A stretch of 64,000 bases of DNA from Nocardia carnea NBRC 14403 (GTDB lineage Bacteria; Actinomycetota; Actinomycetes; Mycobacteriales; Mycobacteriaceae): NCBI RefSeq assembly GCF_000308515.1, contig NZ_BAFV01000007.1, forward strand, positions 112,438 to 176,437, given 5' to 3'. Shown in pieces: positions 10,060 to 18,411 of the stretch (positions are counted from its first letter, which is position 1; the number at the start of each line of letters is the position of its first letter). The notes beneath the pieces were generated by a model. The model was not told where the DNA came from. It did no database searches and saw only the letters and a list, made by a program, of their open reading frames with translations. The translations under genes were made by a program, and so were the position numbers.

Positions 10060-11679
10060 GTGGAGGCTGGCATCGGCGGATCCTTCGCCGGGTACACCAT
10101 TGAAAGCGTGCTCGGTCAAGGCGGAATGGGCACGGTTTACCTTGCTCGGCATCCTCGATTGCCGCGTTCGGTGGCGCTCAAACTGGTCAATCGTGACGTC
10201 TCGGCCGACCCTGAGGTGCGGCGGCGGTTCGAGCAGGAAGGCAATGTCGTCGCCCGGTTGGATCACCCGGGCATCGTGGGAATTTACGACCGGGGGGCCG
10301 ATAACGGTCACCTGTGGATTGCCATGCAGTACATCCGGGGCAGCGATGTCGCGAAGTTGGATCCGCGATCTATGACTCCAGATCGCGCGCTGCGGATCGT
10401 CACCCAAACCGCTGCGGCGCTCGATCATGCGCACGCGCAGGGTGTGCTGCATCGCGATGTCAAGCCGGCCAATATTTTGCTGGCGCAGTCGGAAACGGGC
10501 CGGGAAGAACGTGCGGTACTTACGGATTTCGGTATTGCGCGCATGCTCGATTCCAGTACCAAGCTCACCGCCACGGGTACATTTACCGCCACCTTGGCCT
10601 ATGCCTCGCCGGAGCAGTTGTCCGCCGAGCACGTGGACCATCGCGCCGATCAGTATTCACTCGCCTGCACACTGTTCGCCCTGCTGGCCGGTCAGACTCC
10701 ATACGCGAACACCAGCCCCGGGCAGGTTGTCGCAGGTCACCTGAGTAAGCCGGTGCCGCAGCTGGGGAACTTCCGCTCAGATCTACCGCCGGCGCTCGAC
10801 CAGGTTTTCGCGCGGGCGCTGGCCAAGAACCGTGAGGAGCGGTTCGGAAGCTGCGGAGAATTCGCCTCGGTTGCATCCGATGTGCTGGGCGGCAAGGCGG
10901 TTCCAGTTCCTGCTTATACCGGTCCGACCGTGGTGAATCAGGCGGCCACCGTGCTGAATCCAGCAGCAACAGTGGTGAATCCGGCAGCGCAGATGGCAGG
11001 GCACCAACCGCTGCCGGGGCCGATGTATCAAACTGATCCGGCGGAACAGCACATGTACGGCGTGCATCCGTACCAGGCGGTGCCCGCGCCGGCCCGAGTC
11101 GCGCCCGCACCGCGCCGAAAGTCACGTGCATTACGAATACTTGCGGGCATCGGTGCCGTGGTTGTCTTGGTTGCGGCGGGAGTGTTCGTGCAGCGCGACG
11201 CCATTACCGCCTGGATCAACCGGTGGGATGATGAGCACCAGGTTGTTGCGGATGCCTTCCCGAATCTACTGGCCGAAGCGCAGTTTGCGGTTGGGTGGCT
11301 CGGCGCAACCTGCTACTCGACGAGTTATATGGACGGCCGGGTGGTCGCGGTCCGCTGTTCGAACAACGACACCGGGGTCAGTTACCAGGTGAAGATGTAC
11401 GGCAGCGAAGCCGAGGCGACTGCTACCGTCGATAGCTTTGTCCGTGATCGTGCGGCCGATCAGGTTGTCACGCACCCGAGTGCCGACGGCCAGGTGACGG
11501 TGACCATCGAGCCGCCGACGCCGGGAAGCTTTGCCAACGGTGTCGTTTACACGCGCTTCCCGGATGACGAACAGCGGTCCAGATTCGTCTTCGAGCTCGA
11601 ATGGGCGAACCACTCCGCTTCCGACGTATTCGAGCAGTGGTGGCCGCAGGCGCCGCTGGGTGCGGGGACGGAGAACTGA
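10060..11679 (+). CDS. Transmembrane serine/threonine protein kinase 1
   Basis: This Hanks-type kinase has 539 residues. The glycine loop is GQGGMGTVY near residue 19-27, the ATP-binding lysine is Lys41, the catalytic loop HRDVKPAN has Asp133, DFG has Asp156 and YASPEQL closes the activation segment. A Pro/Ala-rich linker leads to one membrane span, ILAGIGAVVVLVAAGVFV. An external domain of about 160 residues with two Cys follows, without PASTA repeats. I prefer GTG at 10060, 6 nt after GGGAGGG; TTG at 10054 is too close to it. A TACACT -10-like box lies at 10016. It forms an operon with the next kinase, 1 nt apart. Confidence 0.92.
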   Translation: MEAGIGGSFAGYTIESVLGQGGMGTVYLARHPRLPRSVALKLVNRDVSADPEVRRRFEQEGNVVARLDHPGIVGIYDRGADNGHLWIAMQYIRGSDVAKLDPRSMTPDRALRIVTQTAAALDHAHAQGVLHRDVKPANILLAQSETGREERAVLTDFGIARMLDSSTKLTATGTFTATLAYASPEQLSAEHVDHRADQYSLACTLFALLAGQTPYANTSPGQVVAGHLSKPVPQLGNFRSDLPPALDQVFARALAKNREERFGSCGEFASVASDVLGGKAVPVPAYTGPTVVNQAATVLNPAATVVNPAAQMAGHQPLPGPMYQTDPAEQHMYGVHPYQAVPAPARVAPAPRRKSRALRILAGIGAVVVLVAAGVFVQRDAITAWINRWDDEHQVVADAFPNLLAEAQFAVGWLGATCYSTSYMDGRVVAVRCSNNDTGVSYQVKMYGSEAEATATVDSFVRDRAADQVVTHPSADGQVTVTIEPPTPGSFANGVVYTRFPDDEQRSRFVFELEWANHSASDVFEQWWPQAPLGAGTEN

Positions 11680-11680
11680 G

Positions 11681-13270
11681 ATGATGAGGCTGGGAGTCGG
11701 CGACTCGTTCGCCGGCTACGATATCGAGGGCGTGCTCGGCGAAGGTGGAATGGGGACGGTCTATCTCGCCCGGCATCCACGGTTACCGATGCAGGTCGCA
11801 CTAAAGTTGCTCGTCCCGACTGCATCGGCCGATAAAGAACTGCGTCTGCGGTTCGAACAGGAAGCCGGTGTCATCGCACGCCTCGAACATCCGAACATCG
11901 TCGACGTGTACGACTGCGGCGCCACGGATGGACATCTGTGGATCGCAATGCAGTACATCCGCGGTGGTCACGCCGGGCAACTCACACCGTACAACTCGCC
12001 TCCAGGGCGAATCCTGAGCGTTGTCGCACAAACGGGTGACGCACTGGACTATGCCCACTCGCGCGGCATTCTGCACCGAGACGTCAAGCCTGCCAACATC
12101 CTGCTAGCCGCAGCCGACGCCGGACGCGAAGAACGCGCCGTGCTCACCGACTTCGGTATCGCACGATTGATGGAATCCGATGCGGGACTCACCGCCGACG
12201 GATCATTCACCGCGACAATCGCCTATGCCTCACCCGAGCAGTTATCCAGCGTACCCGTCGATCACCGCTCCGACCAATACTCGCTGGCCTGCACCCTGTT
12301 CATGCTGTTGACCGGACGAGCACCGTACGACTACACCAACGCGGGACAGGTGATCACAGCGCACCTGGTCAAGCCGCCGCCACGAGTGTCCGAGGTTCGG
12401 CCGGACTTGCCCGCCGTACTCGACGAGGTCATTGCGCGGGGTATGGCCAAGCAGCCAGATGAGCGATTCGCGAGTTGCGGCGAATTCGTTGCGGCTGCTC
12501 GGGCCGCGTTTGCCGTCGAATTCGCTCCTGCTCCGCGCCGGGTGGCGCCGACGATGATTGCGAAGCCTCTCTCGGCCCCGTCGCACCCGGTTGCGGCGAT
12601 GCCGGTGCCACAGGGTGCTCCGCCACCTATGCAGTCCATACCTCCGATACAACACGTGCCAGGGCTGCCCTCGTCACGCCCGGCTCGACGAGGTCCCCGT
12701 AAGGCGCTGATGGCGGTGGGGGCCGTGCTCGGCGTTGTCGTGGTCGTCGGCGTTGCCGCTGCGACCTTCCTCCCGGGGTTGATCGCTCAGTGGGACACCA
12801 GAGAATGGGGAAGCCGGAACCAAGCCCTCGCGGAGACGTTTCCGCAGCTGGTCTCCTCCCGCGAGTTCGGAATAGGATGGCTCGAATTGCAGTGCAACGC
12901 GACGATCCCGGGCCTGGCGCCAGGGCTACTGCGTGAAGGTGGCGTATACGAGAACGGTGTCACCTGCGACGACGCGGATTTCAGCCAACACATCACGGTA
13001 TTCGACTTCGGTAGCCCCGATGCGGCGAAGGCATACATCGACGGTCTCGCCGCCCTGCCCGGTGCGCGTGTCTGGAATGAGCGGCACCCCGACCTTCCGT
13101 CATCGCTTCCGATCGTCAGCGACGGTTCTGTCGGCGCCGGCATACTCACTGGGTTTCCGGATGACCCGGTACGCGGCCGGTTTGTGGTCAACTTCGTCAA
13201 AAAGGGTGACACGCTCTCTGATGAGCACGTTATCGAAAATATGTGGAGGAAGGCGCCGCTTGGCCGGTAA
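11681..13270 (+). CDS. Transmembrane serine/threonine protein kinase 2
   Basis: This 529-residue kinase is a tandem paralogue of the preceding one. It has GEGGMGTVY, Lys42, HRDVKPAN with Asp134, and DFG with Asp157. It then has a Pro-rich linker, a span LGVVVVVGVAAATFLPGL and an external domain. The two external domains share the pattern FP-L, (V/I)GWL with a nearby Cys, FPDD--RGRFV and a final W--APLG, so they descend from one duplication. The ligand is unknown. ATG at 11681 follows GGAGAAC; frames opening earlier lie inside the first kinase. Substrates cannot be inferred, although the secretion-related module downstream is a candidate. Confidence 0.92.
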   Translation: MMRLGVGDSFAGYDIEGVLGEGGMGTVYLARHPRLPMQVALKLLVPTASADKELRLRFEQEAGVIARLEHPNIVDVYDCGATDGHLWIAMQYIRGGHAGQLTPYNSPPGRILSVVAQTGDALDYAHSRGILHRDVKPANILLAAADAGREERAVLTDFGIARLMESDAGLTADGSFTATIAYASPEQLSSVPVDHRSDQYSLACTLFMLLTGRAPYDYTNAGQVITAHLVKPPPRVSEVRPDLPAVLDEVIARGMAKQPDERFASCGEFVAAARAAFAVEFAPAPRRVAPTMIAKPLSAPSHPVAAMPVPQGAPPPMQSIPPIQHVPGLPSSRPARRGPRKALMAVGAVLGVVVVVGVAAATFLPGLIAQWDTREWGSRNQALAETFPQLVSSREFGIGWLELQCNATIPGLAPGLLREGGVYENGVTCDDADFSQHITVFDFGSPDAAKAYIDGLAALPGARVWNERHPDLPSSLPIVSDGSVGAGILTGFPDDPVRGRFVVNFVKKGDTLSDEHVIENMWRKAPLGR

Positions 13271-13312
13271 GGTGACCACCGACGTATTCATTTGCCGCGA
13301 CAGCTCACCGAC

Positions 13313-13570
13313 TCATCGGTAGTCCTCGGCGCACAACACTGGCGGATACAGCCCCTTCTCGACCACACGAATACCGTTCCACGGGCAGATCCGGTTTCCG
13401 TGCGGGCCGATGCGGCCGGCTCGGACCGGTGCGAATTCCAGGCACCCACCAGGACATGCGATCGAGGCGATCGGCCCCCACGGTCTTCCGCCGTGATGAA
13501 CGACGATCCGCAGTTGTCGCGTGGTGATGAACGGTTCGCAACCGCACGGCGGCGCGGCATCCCGAACTCC
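13313..13570 (-). repeat. Direct repeat, left copy
   Basis: About 258 bp here align with 18149-18411 at roughly 80% identity by eye, in the same orientation. The repeat is the 3' part of a Cys-rich coding sequence. The copies flank about 4.6 kb including the type VII secretion module. Confidence 0.8.
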
Positions 13571-13697
13571 GAGTCCCCCTGCCTGTTCCTGGTGGTTCGA
13601 CCCAGCTCGAACGCTGAGCGACGTCCTGGAACATTATATCGAGGGAGCGCGAATCCTGTGTGGAGACAGTGTGATTCGAGTTCTTCGACTCAACCAT
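13313..13697 (-). pseudogene. Frameshifted, 5'-truncated paralogue of the Cys-rich gene at 18149
   Basis: Reading leftwards, the frame that stops at 13313 encodes GVRDAAPPCGCEPF, HHGGRPWGPIASIACPGGC and EKGLYPPVLCAEDYR. This is nearly the same as the product at 18149-18604. That frame has no start codon and is closed upstream by TAA. An ATG at 13697 opens a second frame whose VAQRSSWVE corresponds to VVGLCPWIE of the paralogue. The two frames meet at a run of five C (G on the coding strand) at 13575-13579. Removing one base would join them into one reading frame of about 127 residues. It is either a real pseudogene or a homopolymer sequencing error. Confidence 0.75.
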
Positions 13698-13777
13698 GCC
13701 ACCTGAGCGACTCCCCAGGTCGATCAGCGGCGTTGTTCGGCTCGGGCCGGGCCGAACAACGGACGTTCGGCACCGAA

Positions 13778-14076
13778 TCAGTGCGGTTCGGTGGTTTCCC
13801 AGGGATTGATGATAGCGAGGCCCAGGTCCGTGAAGTCCTTGACGTTGCGGGTCGCTACCGGGCAGTCGTTGGCGAGGCAGATCGCGGCGATCTGTGCGTC
13901 CCCGTATCCCATCGGCCGGCCGCGGCGACGGCGTTCGGCGACGATTCGGCCGTAGATACGTGCCGCGCGGAAGTCGTAGGCTTCGGCTTCGTCGCCGAAT
14001 TCGTCGAACAGTTCGGTCGCCAAGGTGACCAGGCCCGCCTTACGGGCCCCCTCCGGTACAAGCTCGGGCAATGGAT
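13778..14076 (-). pseudogene. Truncated VapC/FitB-like PIN toxin, C-terminal half
   Basis: The leftward frame ending at 13778 encodes the second half of a PIN-domain ribonuclease. This includes YDFRAARIYGRIVAERRR, GRPMGYGDAQIAAICLAND, the TRNVKDF motif and a final INPWE. The conserved Asp of GDAQIAA and the following Asp of KDF are present. The first half with the leading catalytic Asp is missing. Homology fades near 14050-14076, where it runs into a helicase-associated gene on the other strand. No antitoxin is visible. A longer open frame to 14311 is only the shadow of that gene. Confidence 0.7.
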
Positions 14077-14590
14077 CGCGGTGCAGCGCAGGAACTACAC
14101 CCAGGGGAGTCTGTCCGCGGAAAGGACCGAGATCCTGGCTGGGCTGGGCGTCGAATTCACTCCGCTGCGGAACAAATGGGAGGCCGGGATCGCCGCGCTG
14201 CTCGACTATCGCCGCGAATACGGCGACACCTTCGTGCCGCAGCGGTATGTCGCCCCTGGACGGGTTTCGCCTGGGGGAGTGGGTCGCCCATCGCCGCCGC
14301 GACCTCCTCATCGACCGGCTGTCGCCCGAGCGAATCGCCGAACTCGACAGTGCCGGAATGATCTGGGACGTCCGCGCCCACCGGTGGGAGCAGGGGCGCG
14401 CCGCGCTGGCGGTCTACTGCCGGGAACACGGCACCGCGCGGGTACCGTACGGCTACCGCACCGGGACGGGTTCGCCCTCGGTGCCTGGCTCCGCACGCAG
14501 CGGATCGCGCGGCGTGACGGCACGATCGGCGAGCAGCGCATCGCCGCGCTCGACGAGCTCGGTATGGACTGGGGGACTTACTCCGAGTGA
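14057..14590 (+). pseudogene. Helicase-associated (HA) repeat protein fragment with two frameshifts
   Basis: Reading frames here encode two and a half HA repeats, the module with W--G---L--Y--E-G and DGF-LG-W motifs found beside bacterial helicases. Examples are KWEAGIAALLDYRREYG, DGFRLGEWVAHRRR, RWEQGRAALAVYCREHG and DGFALGAWLRTQR. The frame shifts once near 14254-14259 and back near 14460-14465, both just before a DGF motif. The 5' part is missing at the junction with the PIN remnant, and no helicase domain is present. It is most likely a decayed gene. The frame ends at 14590 after DELGMDWG. Confidence 0.7.
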
Positions 14591-14800
14591 TCCCAGGACG
14601 GTTCCCGTCCAAGCGCGGTGGGTCGGGTCCGGTGCCAGGCCCGTGGGGTGGCTCTGGAACGGGCGCATCGTGGGGGCTGGTGAGGGGTGGTTCCGGTTGC
14701 GCACGTGGACGAATGTCCGATACCGTCGCTGCAAGCTCGCGGGGGCGGAGGAGCCGGTTCGGTCCTGCGGGAGATGTTCCGGATCGACACAGGGAGCAAA

Positions 14801-15367
14801 GTGGGCAACTGGCGAAGGTCGGGGTATGCCGTGCTGGTGGGGGCGAGTGTCGTTCTGGCGGCGGGGTGTGGGGAGTCCAACGGTGGGTCCGCGGAGCCGG
14901 AGGGGTCGGCGGCCGGGCAGTCGGTGGCACCGCAGGTACCGGAAAAGTTCGACCCCTGTGTAGACATCCCGCAGGAAATTCTCGATACGGAAAACCTGCA
15001 TTCGACGAATAGCTCTACGTCCAAGGATGAGATGCGGCGCGGTGATATTGCGTGGAGCGGTTGTCGTTGGGTGGTGTCTGATGGTTATTCCACCAGCATC
15101 AGTGCGACGAACCTGACCATCGACATGGCGCGCGAGAAGGATGTGCAGCAAGTACGGGAAACCGTTGTGGCGGGCCGAACGGTCATCGTTACACAGCGTG
15201 ACGATTCGGGGGATAGTTGCACACTCAACGCGGAGTTGGTGGGGGGAAGTCTCGAATTCGGGGTCACCAATCCACCATCGGGCAGGCTGACGGGGGACCA
15301 GGATGCCTGTGATATCGGACTGCGGTTGGCGGAGAAGGTGCTTCCGCTGGTGCCGGCGGACGCATAG
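14801..15367 (+). CDS. DUF3558 family lipoprotein
   Basis: This 188-residue exported lipoprotein has a signal peptide with the lipobox LAAGC, placing the lipidated Cys at residue 23. The mature part follows the DUF3558 pattern, with FDPCVDIP, SGCRW, DSCTLN and DACDIG; the paired cysteines probably form disulfides. I chose GTG at 14801, preceded by AGGGAG; the open frame starts further upstream without a signal sequence. DUF3558 genes in Nocardia often sit beside type VII secretion genes, as here. The function is unknown. Confidence 0.82.
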   Translation: MGNWRRSGYAVLVGASVVLAAGCGESNGGSAEPEGSAAGQSVAPQVPEKFDPCVDIPQEILDTENLHSTNSSTSKDEMRRGDIAWSGCRWVVSDGYSTSISATNLTIDMAREKDVQQVRETVVAGRTVIVTQRDDSGDSCTLNAELVGGSLEFGVTNPPSGRLTGDQDACDIGLRLAEKVLPLVPADA

Positions 15368-15408
15368 GGTAGCGGTGAGGTATAGAAGTACCAGAACAGG
15401 GGCGGGTC

Positions 15409-15861
15409 ATGGCGGATGAGGGTAGGCGTCCCTTTCAGAGTCAGATCGACGCGGCAAATGAGGGCCAGTTGTCGATGTCGTTCAGTGGGGATGTCCGGCT
15501 CAACGCGGAGGAGTTCGTCTACCTGGACCGGGACTGCCAGGCGATGAAGGACAAGATCCGTGAGCTCCAAGAGATCGCCGACAGGATCGCGGACCGGGAG
15601 GTATGGGGTCTGGGCGAGGCCCCGGCGAGCTGGATCAAGTCGGGCAAGGTCTTGGTGAAGCGTTTCCGCGACAAGGCCAATGGTGACGAGTCGGGCAATA
15701 GCGCGCACGCCATTCTGGAGCGTCATTACGTGATCATCGACGGTATCCAGGAGCTGCATCGGGTGATCGCGCAACGCTATCTGGACACCGATAGCGAGTT
15801 CGCGTCCCGCTACAACGAGGTGATGGCGTCCGCGCCGCAGGGATTTCAGGGGAAGCAGTGA
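15409..15861 (+). CDS. Small helical protein of the orphan type VII module
   Basis: This protein of 150 residues is mainly helical and I do not recognise its family. A central WGLGEAPASW element could be a turn between helices, and YLDTD at residues 124-128 fits the type VII export motif YxxxD/E. Its stop overlaps the start of the PPE-like gene by 4 nt, so the two are translationally coupled. That arrangement resembles PE-PPE pairs. I infer that it may be the partner or co-secreted subunit of the PPE-like protein. There is no signal peptide or membrane segment. Confidence 0.7.
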   Translation: MADEGRRPFQSQIDAANEGQLSMSFSGDVRLNAEEFVYLDRDCQAMKDKIRELQEIADRIADREVWGLGEAPASWIKSGKVLVKRFRDKANGDESGNSAHAILERHYVIIDGIQELHRVIAQRYLDTDSEFASRYNEVMASAPQGFQGKQ

Positions 15862-17039
15862 GTGACGTCGGCTACGAGCAGTCGAGGATCCGAGGGCAGG
15901 ACGCGGAGGATAACCCGACGGCCTATTCGCATGTGGAGATCAAACAGGTTTTCGACACCATGATCCCGACGGAGGCCTCCGCCGCCAGCGATGACTACGC
16001 GGCGCTCGCGTCGGGCTGGGAAGAAGGCGTCACCACGTTCGCGGCCCGGATCCGGCGTTCGAGCCAGTCGGCGTGGGAGGGCCCGGCGGCAGAGTCCGCG
16101 CGGAAGGCGATCGACGATTACGCGACCGACGCCACGAACCTGACCCCTGCCCTGCAGGGATTGGCGAACCGGGTCGACGATGCGGCGAACGCGGTATTGA
16201 ACACCCAGCGCAACCTGCCGCCCGTGGTGGACGATCCGCAGAGCTGGTGGAACCCCGGAGACTGGTTCGACGACCACGAAGGTGACGTGAGTAAGGCCGA
16301 CGAGAAGGCTCAGGAACAGTTCGTCACCCATTACCGAAGCGGCGTGGTGGCGGCGGATTCCCAGATCCCGGTATTGCCGCTGCCGAAGGACCCGGCGGCG
16401 GTGGAGCAGCCCGGCGGGGGTGATCCAGGAGTTCCGGGGAACACCAGCACCGGCGGAAACCCGGCCGGCCCCTCGGACAATCCGACCGGGCCGGGCACCC
16501 CGGGGCAGGAACTCCCCGGTGCGGAACAGCCCGGCGAAGAACGGCCCGGCGCGCAGCAACCGGCCGGGGAAGAAACCGGCCCGGGGGATACACAGCCGGC
16601 GTCCACCGAACCCGCCGGTACCACACCGCAATCCACAGTGCCGAGCACGACCGGTAGCCCTGGGATGCCGAGTGCCCCCGGTGGCCCTGGAAGCCCGGCC
16701 GGTACCCCCGGTCCGGGGGCTCCGGGGCCGGGCGTACCCGGACCGGGCCAGACCGTGCAGGGCTCGCCCGCACCGGCCGGGGTACCGGCGGGCACTGCCG
16801 GGGCCAAAGCACCGTCCGGTGCGCCCGCCGGGCGTGGCGGTATGCCGATGATGGGTGCCCCCGGCGGGGCTCGCGGCGGTTCCGGTGACGACGATGGCAA
16901 CCGGCAGACCCCGGATTATCTGATCAACGAGGAGAACACCCGCGAACTGCTCGGGGAGGAAGCACCGACTCTGCCCGGCGGTGTGCTCGGCGCCGAGGCC
17001 CCCTCCGCGCAGCCCGCCGAACGACCTCCGGGTTACTGA
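15858..17039 (+). CDS. PPE-like type VII secretion substrate with Pro/Gly-rich tail
   Basis: This protein of 393 residues has an N-terminal helical domain of about 180 residues. It includes WEG at 73-75, the WxG turn, and the AIDDYATDATNLTPALQGL helix, similar to PPE and WXG100 proteins. The tail, residues 185-370, is very rich in Pro, Gly, Ala and Ser and ends with acidic and Pro-rich segments. The start is GTG at 15858, overlapping the upstream stop. The next gene encodes an EspG-like chaperone, which normally binds PPE proteins. Secretion by an ESX system encoded elsewhere is inferred. Confidence 0.75.
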   Translation: MSDVGYEQSRIRGQDAEDNPTAYSHVEIKQVFDTMIPTEASAASDDYAALASGWEEGVTTFAARIRRSSQSAWEGPAAESARKAIDDYATDATNLTPALQGLANRVDDAANAVLNTQRNLPPVVDDPQSWWNPGDWFDDHEGDVSKADEKAQEQFVTHYRSGVVAADSQIPVLPLPKDPAAVEQPGGGDPGVPGNTSTGGNPAGPSDNPTGPGTPGQELPGAEQPGEERPGAQQPAGEETGPGDTQPASTEPAGTTPQSTVPSTTGSPGMPSAPGGPGSPAGTPGPGAPGPGVPGPGQTVQGSPAPAGVPAGTAGAKAPSGAPAGRGGMPMMGAPGGARGGSGDDDGNRQTPDYLINEENTRELLGEEAPTLPGGVLGAEAPSAQPAERPPGY

Positions 17040-17246
17040 CCGCGCCGCACCGCCGGGCATAGTCGGCCCCGACCGCCCCGGCCGGAGCCGGTCGGGCCGC
17101 GTTGCAGGGCGGCACCTGCCGGGTGGTGCGCTGCGGCAGATGACCGCAATCCCCGGGTGCGCAGTACCCATCCGATACCGCCCACCGAAACTGCTGTCCT
17201 TCGGTCGGCGATCATCCGATCGTCGGCCCGCGAACGCTCTCCTGGA

Positions 17247-18038
17247 ATGGATTTCACCCGCATGGCCTGGACCTGGGAACCGGACACCTTTGCCGCGCAC
17301 TGGTTCGACGAGGGCAACGACCGGATGCCCGCACCCCTGCGCTACCGCAGCCGATTCCCCACGGTCGGCGGGTTCGAGGCGCATCGCGCGGCGGTCCGTG
17401 CCGGTGCTGATACCGACGAGCGGGAGCGCATCGGCCTTCTCGTGCACACCCTCGCGCACTGCGATATGCGGATCGAGATCCGGTTCGGTTCGGTGAAACA
17501 CCGGGGCGGCGACGGCCACACCCGCAAGGATCTGCGTGTCGTCGGCGCCCGGACCTACGCGCACGCAGTGGTGCTGAGCCAGACCGCTGTCCGCGGCGAG
17601 GACAGCGATATCCGGGCCCAGTTGCTGCGTGCGGACCAGCTGCCCGCCGCCCTCGCCGCCGCCCTTCCGCCCTGCGAACCCGGCCGCGACAAACCCGTCA
17701 CTTTCGACCTCGCCGACGTACAAGCTGCCAAGGAAGCCGGATTTTCCGTCCAGGACACCAGAAGTCCCCGCGGCCGTTTCGCTCAGCTGGCTCGCCGCCC
17801 GGCCGACGGAGGTGGGCAGGCCATCCTCCGGCTCGGCAATTTCCATGCCGCCCCCAACCGCCATCGGGTCCTGCAATGGGGCGATTTCACCGGCGACGGC
17901 CGCTATGTCGAACAACGCAACCGCACCCACCTCGAACTGCGTCCCGCGACTGCCCAGGGTTTGATCGCCATCTTCGCCGGGTGGATCGACCAGGCCGAAC
18001 GCACCCTCCGCGAAGAAGCCGAAGACGCCTATTACTGA
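17247..18038 (+). CDS. EspG family ESX secretion-associated protein
   Basis: This protein has 263 residues and starts MDFTRMAWTWEPDTFAAHW, followed by the PAPLRYRSRFPTVGGF segment. This is the usual EspG opening of a Trp-rich strand and an 'xPLxYR' turn. EspG proteins are cytosolic chaperones that bind the tip of the PPE partner in PE-PPE pairs and keep it soluble for export. A start at 17247 fits the homology; the frame extends to 17157 without support. It lies 207 bp after the PPE-like gene, so it may have its own promoter. No ESX core component is visible. Confidence 0.78.
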   Translation: MDFTRMAWTWEPDTFAAHWFDEGNDRMPAPLRYRSRFPTVGGFEAHRAAVRAGADTDERERIGLLVHTLAHCDMRIEIRFGSVKHRGGDGHTRKDLRVVGARTYAHAVVLSQTAVRGEDSDIRAQLLRADQLPAALAAALPPCEPGRDKPVTFDLADVQAAKEAGFSVQDTRSPRGRFAQLARRPADGGGQAILRLGNFHAAPNRHRVLQWGDFTGDGRYVEQRNRTHLELRPATAQGLIAIFAGWIDQAERTLREEAEDAYY

Positions 18039-18148
18039 CAGGCAGTAGCGGTATGCGCAGGCCATTCTGCGCTCCAGGGGGTTCCGTGCCGAGCTGACCA
18101 TGGGACCTGCGCGGTGCCCGAACCTGTGCGCAGAATCGTGGGTGGTGT

Positions 18149-18411
18149 TCACTGGTAGTCCTCGGCGGTGAGTAGTGGCGGATACAGACCCTTTTCGATC
18201 ACGTGGATATCGGTCCAGGGGCAGCGCGAGAAGCCGTGCGGTCCGATCCGTCCCGCCTGGACCGGTGCGAATTCCGGGCATCCAGCAGGACAGGCGATCG
18301 AGGCGATCGGACCCCACGGTCTCCCACCGTGATGAATGACGATCCGCAGTTGTCGTGTGGTGATGAACGGTTCGCAACCGCACGGCGGCGCGGCGTCCCG
18401 GACCCCGACCT
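18149..18411 (-). repeat. Direct repeat, right copy
   Basis: This is the partner of 13313-13570 in the same orientation, lying inside an intact gene. Recombination between the two copies would delete the intervening segment. Confidence 0.8.

Noticed and set aside
13778..14311. Intact PIN toxin of 177 residues
   Set aside because: Only the C-terminal half is PIN-like. The first 80 residues are antisense to HA repeats, and no leading catalytic Asp is present.
13292..14590. Single 432-residue rightward protein
   Set aside because: It begins antisense to the frameshifted Cys-rich gene and the PIN remnant. Only parts beyond about 14057 resemble HA repeats, and the middle repeat lies in another frame.
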